Notes under the pieces: model-generated
Databases searched by the model: none
Told to the model about the DNA's origin: nothing
The model's input: the letters and a program-made list of their open reading frames with translations, nothing else
Program-made: the position numbers and the translations under genes
Assembly (NCBI GenBank): GCA_013397115.1
Contig: VWZW01007303.1
Span: forward strand, 286,514-350,513
Reading direction: 5' to 3'
Source: Edolisoma coerulescens
Lineage: Eukaryota > Chordata > Aves > Passeriformes > Campephagidae
Length of the DNA stretch: 64,000 nt
Part shown: positions 24,401 through 36,400 of the stretch, piece after piece
Position numbering within the stretch: position 1 is the first letter of the stretch
Layout of the letters: the number at the start of each line of letters is the position of its first letter

Positions 24401-27400
24401 GTTCCTTGCTGGAAAGGTGAGATAGCTTGGATAGCACTTTGTGATTGTATTCAGGGCAGAGTTACTGTGCACTGGCATCTTGCAAGTGAAAGTGGAAATG
24501 AATTTGGAGGTTTTGCACTGAGATAAGGATGTTTTTCTTTCACTGAAAATATTGTTGTTCGCTGCCTGTCGTGGTTGATTCAGCAATTCAAGTAGAGGAA
24601 GCAGAGATGTGGTCATAGAAAGACTTGAATTATGCACTTTTGTATCTAAACAATCTTTTTATCCAAATGTCTTTCTCCAAATTGGTGTTTGCACATCCTA
24701 GGCATAAAATCAGAGTCAGAGAATGGTTTGGGTTGAAAGGGACCTTAAAGATCATCCAGTCCCAACCTCCTCTGCAGGTTTCACCTTCCAGGTTGCTCAG
24801 AGCCCTGTCCAGCCTGATCTAGAACACTTCCAGGGATGGGGAGTCCGTGACCTTCTTGGTCATCCAGGACAAAATGACACCATTCTGTTTCGCAGAGAAT
24901 ATTTGGGTAGATTTCTAAAGAAAAGATGCCTTTTGTTACAATAATTTGGGGTTTTTACCACTCTTAAGTGACACATTATGTTCCCTGCAGGCCTGAAATC
25001 CTGAAGCAGGAGATCAAAGTGTTCTTTGTGAAGTACAACGACCCCATCTACGTCAAACTGGAGAAACTGGACATCATGATCCGCCTGGCTTCCCAAGCTA
25101 ACATTGCCCAGGTCAGCTGAGGCCCTTCTGCTGTGCTCTGGGAGGGGAAAACCCTCTCCTGGTCCTTGGGTGAAGGTGTTTGCAGCTGCTCCTGGACTTA
25201 TCCTGGCTTTGAGGCATCACCTGGTAGAGTGCTCTGTGCAGTTCTTTAATGGGAGGTGCTGGAGTTTCCCCCATAATTTAAGTGTTAATAGCGTGGCATG
25301 GCTTGCATTGTGACTGTTAAGTGGATCTTGTTTCACAGATGACAATTCCAGGAGGAGAACTCATGGCTCCTGTCAAATGAGTCATTGCCAGTGCTGAGGA
25401 TGGAATGAGAGGCTTGTTTCAAAAAAGTGAGAGGGGTGTGCCTGTAAGGGAGGCATTCAGAAAGGCCAAACATTATTGAAGTGTGAATTTCAAGTTAGTA
25501 AAATTGTTAAACGCTTGCACAGGCACTGTTCAGAGCTAAAAAAATCCTGCTTTTGCTTAACTTGCTTCCAGAGTGGAAATAGCACAAAGCTGAAGCTAAA
25601 CTAAATTGAGATTTGCTTTGCAGTGTAGATTCTTCTTGTGTTTGATGTTGGTTTAATGCAGATCCCTTCCTTGGAGGAGGTGTTCTCCTGTGCATCCCTG
25701 GCCATGAGGCCTAACACTAATGCAGAATGATTAATGCCTCTGGTTAGTGCTATTATTGTCCTGTCCTAATTGTCACAGAGCAATTTCATTTAATGTGACA
25801 TTTTGAAGCAGCTCCTTCAGCTCTCTCCTGATGTTTTTTAGAACTGAGCAAGGTAATTCATGTCCTTTTTGTGCTGGGGGCATGGAAAATATTTTAAAAG
25901 TCAGTTTCTATGAGAACATATTCAGAATTTTCTCTTTACTCTTGGTAGGCTCCACACCAATTTGAATTTATAATGTTCCAATAATATGGGCTGTTTGCAC
26001 GAAAGGCAGTGGTGTCTGGAGGGCAGTCTGAGATCTGCAGACTAATGAATGAATCTCTCCTGCTTCTGAGGAGGCATTCATAAAACAACACAAGCTTTAT
26101 CAGGAATGTGTCCTGATATCAGGAATGAGACCTGAGAGCAGCTTCCACCCACGTCCTCCTGTGCTGCTTGTGGAGTTTCTCCATCTCCCTGCCCGTTCTG
26201 GACCAAGGCACCAGGATGGTTCTAGGCCTTGGGCAGTGTTTGGGAAAGCATCAGCTGCCAAAGGCAGGTGCTCCAAGTGCTGTGCAACATAGATCATCCA
26301 AGGAAATAATAAAACTTCAAAACACAGATGTCCTGTCTCCTCCTTGGAGATTTATCTGTCTGCAGTCTGGCCCTTCATGGCCTCTTTATCTTGTCATTCT
26401 TCTGAGCAATTTGCTTGGATGAGAGATTTTTCAGAGGACTGTCTGGCTCTGTGCTGCTCCCCTCTCCCTCACCATCAATTTGTGACATCACGATTAAATC
26501 CCTGATGTCATGTTTGGCATGAGAAACTGAAATAAATTGAGCTTTTGAGGGAATATAAATTACATACGGTCTTTTCTTGAAATAATTGTTTGTAAGCTAA
26601 GTGATTTAAGACAAAGCTTTTCAGTTAAAGGTCTGTGAGATCCCAGCAGATCCTGGGTTTAGCCCTTCATCAGTTTCCATTAGCAAAACCACTGAGACAA
26701 AATAATAAATCTTAGTTTTAAGAGGGGGAAGTATCTTCACTCTGTTATTAATCCCTGTATAGATATCCCAGAGCGTCCTCAGATCTCCTCTGCATCTTCC
26801 ATTTGGATTCACCAGAGATCCAAAGGTTCATCTCAGCACGGAAAAGGAGAGATCAAAAATGGTTCTTGCCGAGAGCTTTGCACGCAGCAAATGCATTTTC
26901 AGCGTAGGAAGGAATAGAAACCTTTAAAGTTTGGCAGGGCTGATTTTTCCTCAGCTCTTGATCAGGGGAATTGAAAATAATCAAGACCAGGCCATCTTTT
27001 GACTTTGTCCAGCCTACACCAGGTGTAACCCAAACTGGTGCTGTTACACAGCCGGTGTAACCAAACCAGTGGGTTTCGGAGGGTGAGCTGATGGCAGAGT
27101 TTGGCTGGATGTTTGTGGTAGCTGTGGAAGAGCATCCTGCTCATCTTCTGGTGTCCAAGCAGCATCACCTGTGAGGATGGGTGTTCTCTGAGTGTCCCCA
27201 GGGTCTGACATTGGTGTGGTGTCCCCCCAGGTGCTGGCAGAGCTGAAGGAATATGCCACCGAGGTGGACGTCGACTTCGTGCGCAAGGCCGTGCGAGCCA
27301 TCGGCCGCTGTGCCATCAAGGTGGAGGCAAGTATCTCATCCTGGAGGTTCTCTGGGCTTCTCTGTCTTCAGAAACAATGATGGCCTTTGCCACCTCTTTT

Positions 27401-30400
27401 CCATGTTGCTGGAACTTCAGTGTTGGCCATCAAGTGGCCTGGATACATCCTGGTTATGGGCAGAGCACTGAACAGGGTGTGAGCTGTGAGGACATCACTG
27501 GAGGGTGCTGCTCATCTTGCAGCAGAGAAAGGCAGATAATTCATCCTTGATGGAATATTTTACTCTACTGGCCTTAGTGGAACAATGCCCACTTATCCAT
27601 CCAGTTCCTTTAATAGCTGTTTCCTGACCTTTTAAAGGGGGAAGAAGAAGAGATTGTACAGAGCAACTCAGTATTATGAAACATTTTGTGTCATCCCTCC
27701 CCTCCATTTCAGCAGAACAGAACACACAGGCAGAGAATTGCAGAGATTTGGGGCACTTAAATGCAATTTATACAAACAGAGTGACTCTACTTACGTAAAT
27801 CCTTATAACTTGTGGCTTCATTTGGAGCGTGCTCCCTTTTGCCTCAATGCTTATGCAAACAAGTTCCCAGGAACCTCTGCAGTTATCCAAAACAAGTCTG
27901 AAATGTCCTCTGCCAGTGGAACATCCACCTAAGTGCTCATAATAGAATATTGGTTTTTTTAGTGGTGTCTCTGTTAATTTCCCTGCAAGTGAATCTGAAA
28001 CGCCTGTCAGGAGCTCAGAAGTCCTGCGAAGAGAGGGAAGATTTATGCTGTGGTGTTGGTACTTTTCAGTAAACTGATGACTGAGTGCAAAATGTCACGT
28101 AAAGTGCTCTAATTTCAGCTGAGCTCATTTAGCTTTTGCTCAAGTGTGTTCCCATGAGCATTGCCTGACAGCAGATTTAAATAATAACCTAATCATGCCT
28201 GGCTTAGTGTGGTGTCAGTGCACAGGATTCTCTTGTTTCAGCTAAACTACTGCAAGCCTGTGCGCAGAGGACACCAGCTTCTGTCCTCTGGAGACAATCA
28301 GCTGCCCTTTTGTGCAGCTTCCTCTTCCTTCCCTCAGCTCTCAAAGGTTTGTCACTGCCAGGGGCTTTCTTTGAAGTGTGGCCCCATGGAGCAGGGGCAG
28401 CTGCTTCTATTTCATGTCTGCAGCTCAAAATACCAGAGCACTCCTTCCCTGCTGCATCCAGGCAGGAGCCTGTCTGCATGGGGCCACAGCAGTGACAGCA
28501 GAAAACCCCCCTGAGCATGGAAAAGGGCTACAGAGAAGTTTAAAAGGAGCTGGTGACAGCCCTTTTTGTAGCAGTGCTGTGCTGGGAGGGGTGGGAATTT
28601 GTTTTAGTTCTCAGCAGGGACTTTGTCACTAGGATTTGGCCATGTGTCTGTCCTAGCTCCACATGGGAGGGTGGTGTATTCCTGCAGCATCAAGGTGGTT
28701 TTAGAAGTTTTTACCCTTTCCTGCCCTCATACCCCACACTTTTCCCCCATCCCTGATACCACAACAATCATATTTGATAAGCAAAGGACTTACAGTAATG
28801 CTCCGGTGACCCTCTAATTGTAATTGTGCCTCTCCATAAGTAATTTTAACCTTGATTTTTAGCACTGCTCCATTGAGGAGGATGCTGCTAAGGGTGAGGT
28901 CTGTTTCCTGCTCTGACAAGAACCAGATTTAAAGAGGGCAAATATAGAACAACTCGTTGCAGTGTCCTCATCCCTAGGTTAATCCCTGTCCCCAGTGCAT
29001 CTGTGTTTACTAGAGGCTGTTTACACTGTGAGTTATGACTAATGGAAGAGCATCCTCACAGCCATCACTGTCCAAGTTCCCAAGGCTCAGAAATCTGCTT
29101 TTTGACACAGGACACAGCCAGTGGGAGCTGTTGATGAATGAGGGTTCACAGAGCACCTCAGCTCTGCTTTCAGGGATCCTATCTTTTATCTAATTGTCAC
29201 TCCTAGGAGAGTGAGACACAAATAAATTTGTCTGCTGAGAGGTGCCCCACAGAGCAAACGTGGTGTTACCTTTGCTCACAGTGCTGGTTTGGGATATGGA
29301 ACCAATACTCACATTGCGCAGCAAGATTTTGCCCAGGCCTGAGGAGTCACATTGTTTTGGGGGATGTCAGAACATCATCATTTTGCATGGATAGATAGGG
29401 CTGGGTTATTGATAGCTGAGCTCAGAGTTAGCTTGGGTTTGTCTGCAGCAGACTCTGGTGTAGCTACACTTGTCTGCCTCGTGAATTGGTTTGCTCCAGC
29501 ATTGCAAGAAACCATCATGCCATGCTTTGATTGTAAGGAAAACAAGCACCACTCCTGGGGGAAAAGGAAATGAAGTGGATGCAGTAAGAACAGGGATTCC
29601 TCTGGAGCAAAAGAGAAGCAGAAGGAGCCATCTTACAGGGATATTTGTCTGGTTTCCAAGAGGCTCTGCCAGCAGCCTGCTTCTTTGAAATCACTGAGGC
29701 TTATGGCTGAGCGTGATATGTGCTACTTCAGTAATCTTGTGGGCTTTCATTTGGTTTCTGCAGACAAACAAAGCAATTTTGACTTAGGTTGGTTGTCCTT
29801 CCTCACTCCAACTTGAAAGCTGTTCGAGTTGGGGCACTCTTTCATCAGTTTGCAGAGCTCTGCTGTCCCTGAGGATGTCCACCTTCAAAAAGCAGTGTGT
29901 TTACAAGGGATGGGGTGAGCTGAGATCTGTTTTGTTAGAGGGACTGCTCTTCTGGGCATGCGCCCACCACTGCTCGCTTTCCAAGGGACTCTTTGGCTAA
30001 AAATCATTGCTGTGTATTTCAGAGTGGATGTTGTGCTTTTCCTGGAAAAAATCACGCTTCAAAGTGTCTAAAGAAAAGCAAACTAAACCTTAATTTGCTT
30101 TTCCTTGAACTGTGCAGCTCTTAAAGCTCTGTTAGTTGTAGGCTCTGACAGGCTGCTCTGCTTGTTGCCAGCAGTGGCTGGTGCTGGAGGTTGTGCAGAG
30201 TGGGCTTGGGACAGATTTACCCCCATCAGGTCACTTGCTAAACTATCAGATGAAAGTTATTGAGATGAAGAGATGAAATTTCAAGCTCTGAAGCCTCTCT
30301 CTTGCAAGGACTTTGAGCAGGGCTCCCACTGTGAGCAAAGTCAAAGTGTGGGGAGTCAGGTCTGTGGTCAGTTCCCATGAAGTGGAAGAGTTTTCCAGGT

Positions 30401-33400
30401 CACAGACTTCAAATCCCTTCTGGAGCAGAAGGGCTCAGAGCAGGACATGGTCGGGTTGCCATTCACTGCCCTTGTAGTGGCATAGTACCCATAAAGCTGT
30501 GCTAAGGAGGGAGAGGTGCCATAAAAAAATATTACACCAATCACACACTTTTATGTGATGCCTCTCTTCGCTCTGACACCAATTGTATTGGATTTTTGTT
30601 CTGTTTGGTGTGAATTTCAGGGGAGAGTCTTTTGACTTACTGCCAGTTTGCAAAGACAGAGCAAGTGCTGGTTTGTGGTGTCTCCTCCCTTGGCTGATCC
30701 CCATGTCAGCCTATTTGTGCTGACAGGCCCTGTGTAAGATACCCACGAGGGCAGGAAATTGCCAGCAGGTTTTAGTCTCTGACCCAAATTCTTGAGATTT
30801 GTCCTTGAGATTTTTGCCCATTCTCGAAGAACTGATTCCTGTGACTAAAATGCCATTTCACTCCTCCTCCTCCTGCCCAGCCTTTAAGTGCTCTGTAAGT
30901 CGAGGGGGCTGTTAACTGACTGGAATTGAAAAATCCACCTACATTGCTGTTGTTTGTGCCCTACAGTGTTTGTCTCCAGCCCGAATCCTTTATATGAGTG
31001 TTCCGAAGGCAGTGTCGGGAGCAGTCTGCTTCTCACATTAATCACCAGCTGTGTAATGAGGCTTCATGTGTGCTCTGCTAATAACCAAATCACTGCCCTT
31101 ATCTGAGCCTCTCTGGTGCTGAAGTTGGTTGCTCCTGTGATGTCCTGCCTCGCTGTGCTGTTTGGGAATAGACCTCCCTGAATTATCTGCCTCCAACTCC
31201 AGGTTCCTGGAGCATGACAGTGTCCAGTCCTTGTTATCTTGCAGTGCCTGTGAATCGTGAACTAATTAATGTGAAAGCTGCATTAGGAGCAGCTGAATCT
31301 GTATTTTTAGCTGTACATTCACATGTTGTTAGTGACCTCACCCCAAAAGTGCTGAACCTGTTGCTGCTGGGAGCTGCTTTTTGCTGCTGGTTTTGACAAC
31401 ACTGTTTTCTCCTGCCTTCTGGCTTTGCTAGAAACCTTCCAGCAGTCCCTGTCAGAACTTTCCCAGCTCTGATTGCCTGGCAGGAGAAGCCCCAGAGAGC
31501 TCCTTCACTGGCCTGTATCAGCCCCAGGGTGATACAAATAGCAGTGTAGGCAGTGTTCCCAAGGTCTCTTGTGTGGTGACCCAGCTATCTACTGGCACAG
31601 TTGCTTTTCTTACTTTCTACAGGAGCCAGCTGATGTCCCCAGTGTAACAAACAACAGGTTAACTTTTGTTAACCTCTGGTTCATTTCTGGACAGAGTTGG
31701 TAGCTCTTGTCCTCTTGTTTTCCCTCTCTGGGCCTTTTCTCATACTCATGCCTTGTTCCTCAGTGTGTGCTGTGGGAGCAGGAGCGTTTCTTCAGCTTTT
31801 CAAATTGTGTTTTTCTGCTCTCTCCAGCAATCTGCAGAGCGCTGTGTGAGCACACTGCTGGACCTCATCCAGACCAAGGTCAACTACGTGGTGCAGGAGG
31901 CCATCGTGGTCATCAGAGACATCTTCCGCAAGTACCCCAACAAGTATGTGGAAGTAGCCTCAGATTTTGTTGGAAGCACTTGTCTGCCATCATCAGAACA
32001 GAGCAGAGCTCAGCTCACCAGGGCTCTGAAACAAAGGTGGAAGCAATGATCCCACTCCTAGTTTGGTAGGATTCAGGTGTTGGCTCTAGATGAGGTGTCA
32101 GCCTGGCTCGTTATTAGTTTGAATTGAAAGGTTTTGCTTCCCCACCACTCCATATTGAAGCCTGGATCAAAAACCAGTAAAGCTCTTGCACAGGATGCCA
32201 GAAGGAAAATATGACAAAGTTTACAGCATCAGGATATTCTGGGTTTGCTAATTTCCTCTAGAAATCCCTGAAGTCTCCTCACACAAGGCTGTGAAAGTTC
32301 ATGGCTCCCATGGTCCGAGATCCCAGTCAGGCTGTGCTGAACAAAACACTGCTGGCTTTTCCCACCAAGTGTTCCCTCTGGCCTGGGCAGAACTCAGCTT
32401 CTCTTGTGCTCGTTCTGCAATGAGGTTTTGTCTCCTCAGCCACAGAACTGCAGCAATGTTTTTCAGCAGAGACTTCATGCTCACCTAAAAAATAACAGGG
32501 GACATCTGCGGGCCTCCCTGGCAGTTCCTGCTGTCAGTCTCAGAAATTCCCTGCTTGTGACAGGGATACCCACACACAGAATCAGGGGAAGCTTAATTAG
32601 TGTGGGATATTGTCTGGTTTGCCGTAAAGCCTTGGGGGGAGTGTGATACCCAGTTTAGAGTTACCAGGCTGAAGCCTCCAGCAAGGCTGCAGGATCTGAG
32701 TCAGACTCATGGTCTGAACTGTTGGATCAAACATTCCCATTAGCAAACAGAAAGGGAGGCAGCTTTATCTTGAACTCCACATCTGGGTGGTCTTGCTGAT
32801 GGATTAAACTGCAAAGACCCTGTGAGATCTCAGAGCTCAGCTTGAGGGAAAAAAATGCCTGGGAATATCTTCTGTAGTTGAATGAAAATGCTGCTTGTTG
32901 TGTAGAAATACAAAACATTAACTCAGTGCAGGATTCTCTGCTGAGTGATGGGGGCGGGAATGGAGTAAAACAAGTCCAGTTCACCCCAGTAATCCACCTG
33001 CATTCTGACAAACCAGGTATGAGAGCATCATTGCCACTCTGTGTGAGAACCTGGATTCCCTGGATGAGCCAGATGCCAGAGCTGCCATGATCTGGATAGT
33101 GGGCGAGTATGCCGAAAGAATTGACAATGCAGATGAGCTGCTGGAGAGTTTCCTGGAGGGTTTCCATGATGAAAGTACTCAGGTAAAGTTGCAATGTGCA
33201 TCTTGTCTGTAGTGTTTCACACAGTGTGTTTATGGGATGGACAGTAAATGTTATTGCAGTGGTTAGACAATACCTGTCAGTGAAAGCTTCAATATTGGGC
33301 TAAAATAAAACTCTTGGGAATCTGCAGTTTTGCTTTGTTGTCCGTGTCTCCAAAACTTCCCTTTTTGGAAGGACAAGACGGAACTGGAAGGTGTTCAAGA

Positions 33401-36400
33401 TGTTGCATATTTCTTGGGGGAATGGCTGTACTGGGGACCAGAACTTAGAGGAATAGTGATGGGATGCATCACAGTACAACACAAACCTCAGCGTGCTGCT
33501 CAGGGACTTGTCTGTGAAAGTGTTTGCAACAGGCAAGGGTCTGAGTCTCGTTATCCTGGGTTTCACTGGCAGAGAATAGTGTAATGCTGTGAGGAAACTC
33601 AAGTCTTATGTTTTATATCAGTAAAGGATGGGGAGACTTGGGAGATGTTGTTAAAGCATGAATTAATGTTTAGTCTCTCCCGTGCCCCTCTCTCTCAGGT
33701 GCAGCTCACCCTCCTGACTGCGATAGTGAAGCTGTTCTTGAAAAAGCCTTCTGAGACACAGGAGCTGGTCCAGCAGGTCCTCAGCCTGGCCACACAGGTA
33801 AGCCCAGCTATCCAGTGACCCAGAGCCCTGCAGACTGTGCTGTGTAATGTTTCCCATCTGCCAGGCCAGTCAGCTTTGCAGTAGATGGGAGTCAAGGGTG
33901 TTCCCTTCTCTCCCAAAGGGACTCTATTTAAAAGCTGCTCTGTGCCTGTTACCATCTGGAATCTGCCTTCTCCTTCTTAGCTCTTGCTTTGTCTGAATTC
34001 CATCCCCATTCACTCACTAAACAGAAGGTTAGGGACAATGTAGAATTATCAATAAACCAAAATTCTTTCTCCTTGAAGGTGGCTTGCAGTTAAACATCTG
34101 GAGCTATAACAGAGGGAAAGAGCCTGGCAAAGACTTTGTTCTGTGAACAGCAAAGTTTAAGCAGTGCTATGAAAAGGAAAGAGCTGAAGTTTGGGGTTTT
34201 TCCTTTGTACTTGGATGCTGTCAACCAAGGTGGCAGCTTTGCTGGAGGCTGTAGCAGTGGGTTAAGATCACGGATTCATTATGCATGAGGAGCTGAGTTA
34301 TGAGCTCAGATCACTGCAGGCAAGGCTGGGCTCGAGCTGGCAGACACAACTGCTGTGGTTCTAGAGGACAAAAGTGGAGATGTCCTGGTGGCAGGGGTGG
34401 GTAAGATCTGAGCTGATCTTCTTGCACTCCCTGGCTGCATTGACTGGGGTAAAGTGCCCAAAAAGAGCAGCTCCTCTCCAGACCTGCTGTGTCAAGTGAT
34501 AAAAATAGTCTGCCAGCTGAATGGGCTGTGATTGTTTCAGAGCAGAAAACCTGGAGTCAATCATCAGCTGGCCTTTCTGATCCTCTTTGCTGCAAGAAAT
34601 CATGGCTGTGGACTTACTGCACTTAAACCTTTTATTCATCCCTTTGGGGAGTTGCATTGGTCAGCAGCAACAAACCCATGACCTGCTTTTCTTGCTTCAA
34701 AACCTGCTATTAGGCAGGATCTGAGCTGCTCTTCAGAGAGGAGTGGGCCAAGGGCACACTGTATCAGTTGTCTGAGCCAACAGAAGAAAGGTACTAAGTG
34801 TTAAAACCCACTGTGCTGAGTCACAAAACATTTAATGGCACCCTTGGAATATAGCAGGCGTCTGGGTTTTTTTCTCTGTTTGTCACAAATGTTGATTCAG
34901 TCTGGCTTTTTGTATTTTATATGAATAATAAGTCAGTGTAGGATAACTGGCTGTAAAACACTGAAAAACCTTATGCTTGAAGGTCTGATTTCTAGGTAAG
35001 AGATGGTGTTTTTCACTTGAGTGGGAGAGTAATTACACGTGTGTTTCTTTCCCCAGCTTAGGTATTGTTGCACTTGGAGTGTCTCAGGGTTTGTCTGCGC
35101 AGCAGGCTGCAGGTGTGATTGTAGCAGGAGCCAGCTTCATCCAGCCAGCACTGGTAAAAATAGCAGTGGAGCAGCTGGGGATGGAAGAAACACAGGAATT
35201 GAGGTCTCAGACCTCTGCATCCCCATTGCTGTTGTGGCACAGTCATGGGTGGGGAGCTGAGATAGCCAGGGTTCATTGGTGTTGCACCACAGACCCTGGA
35301 GATGAGAGAGTTGGGAGAGAAATTGGGAAAGATTTGAGCCTCTTGTTTCAGTAGGTTTGAGTTTCCAGTGTGTTTTTCTGGCTGTGGGAAGAAGCAGTCA
35401 GCCTTGAATCTGTAGGTGCGAGTAGGAGAATGTGGCCTTTTATGTGTGCCCTTGCAGAAACCCTGCCTGATCCTGCAGAGTCTGGGAGGGATTGTTAAGG
35501 GCAAAAGGGTGTAAAGAGTCACAATTCTACCATCAAACAAAACCAGCTCTGCAGAGACAACGTGGGAGACAACAGACAGATTTATTTAGGTCCTTACAAG
35601 CAAAATGAGCTCAGCTCAGTCTCGTTCCAGGAGGAGGTTTGAGAATGTCTTGAGGCAGGAGGCAGATGGCAGATGCAGGTTCTAACAGGTCAGCAGCAGC
35701 AGCAATGAGAGCACAGCAGAGAAAAAGAAGTGCCAAGAGGAAGGCTGGTGAGGTGTACAGTATTTTGCTGGAATTTTTTAGGGAAAAAACCCCTCAGGAA
35801 CATTTATCCTGTTATTTTGCTGATGGGAGGATTAAAAATCCGAGCTCTTGTTTCCGTGAACAGTTCATTACATTAAACCTCAGCACCTCCCTCTCTCTAG
35901 AACATTATCAGCAAACCATCCCCACTCACTTTGCTGCTCTGGGCAGAGCTGCTCAAAGAGGAGAGAAATAATTAGCACTTCATGCAGAGGCAAAAGTAGC
36001 TGCAGTAAAACAAGGATCTTATTGACAGCTGGAGAGCTGATGAAGTATCCTAAGTGTGTATCATTAGCATCTCTCCATACTTCATTAGATAACTAAAAGG
36101 CAGGATAAATAAGATCTCTTTCGCTGTAAAGAATATGGCTTATTAAGATGTGGCTCTGCAGCATCTTTTTTGTCCAGCAGTGCCCTTGGGTAAGTCATCT
36201 ATTTCCAGGGATCTTGGATCATTCTGCAGTATTGTGTGTCTGCTTTTAGTATGAAACAGTCATTGCCACTCATGTTCTTTTCTCCTGGATTTCTCCTAAC
36301 ACTTACTGGCAGGAAAGTTTGGAAAGCAGTTGATAGTTCTGTGGTTTGGAGCAATTGTGGGATGTAAATCCTGGGCTTTTTGCTCCCTGACCAGCTGAGC

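Larger units (their letters stand above)
23549..24990 (+). other. AP2B1 intron 6, 1442 bp, with a solo LTR and a CR1 fragment
   Basis: GT at 23549, AG at 24989-24990. More than a third is mobile DNA: an antisense solo LTR (23834-24220) and an antisense CR1 end (about 24704-24868) whose body stops about 120 bp before exon 7. The rest is unique sequence. Confidence 0.9.

Noticed and set aside
35666..35971. 101-codon plus-strand frame as a small gene
   Set aside because: Intronic, alanine- and arginine-rich from a CAG-like run, no known domain, no splice or promoter support.
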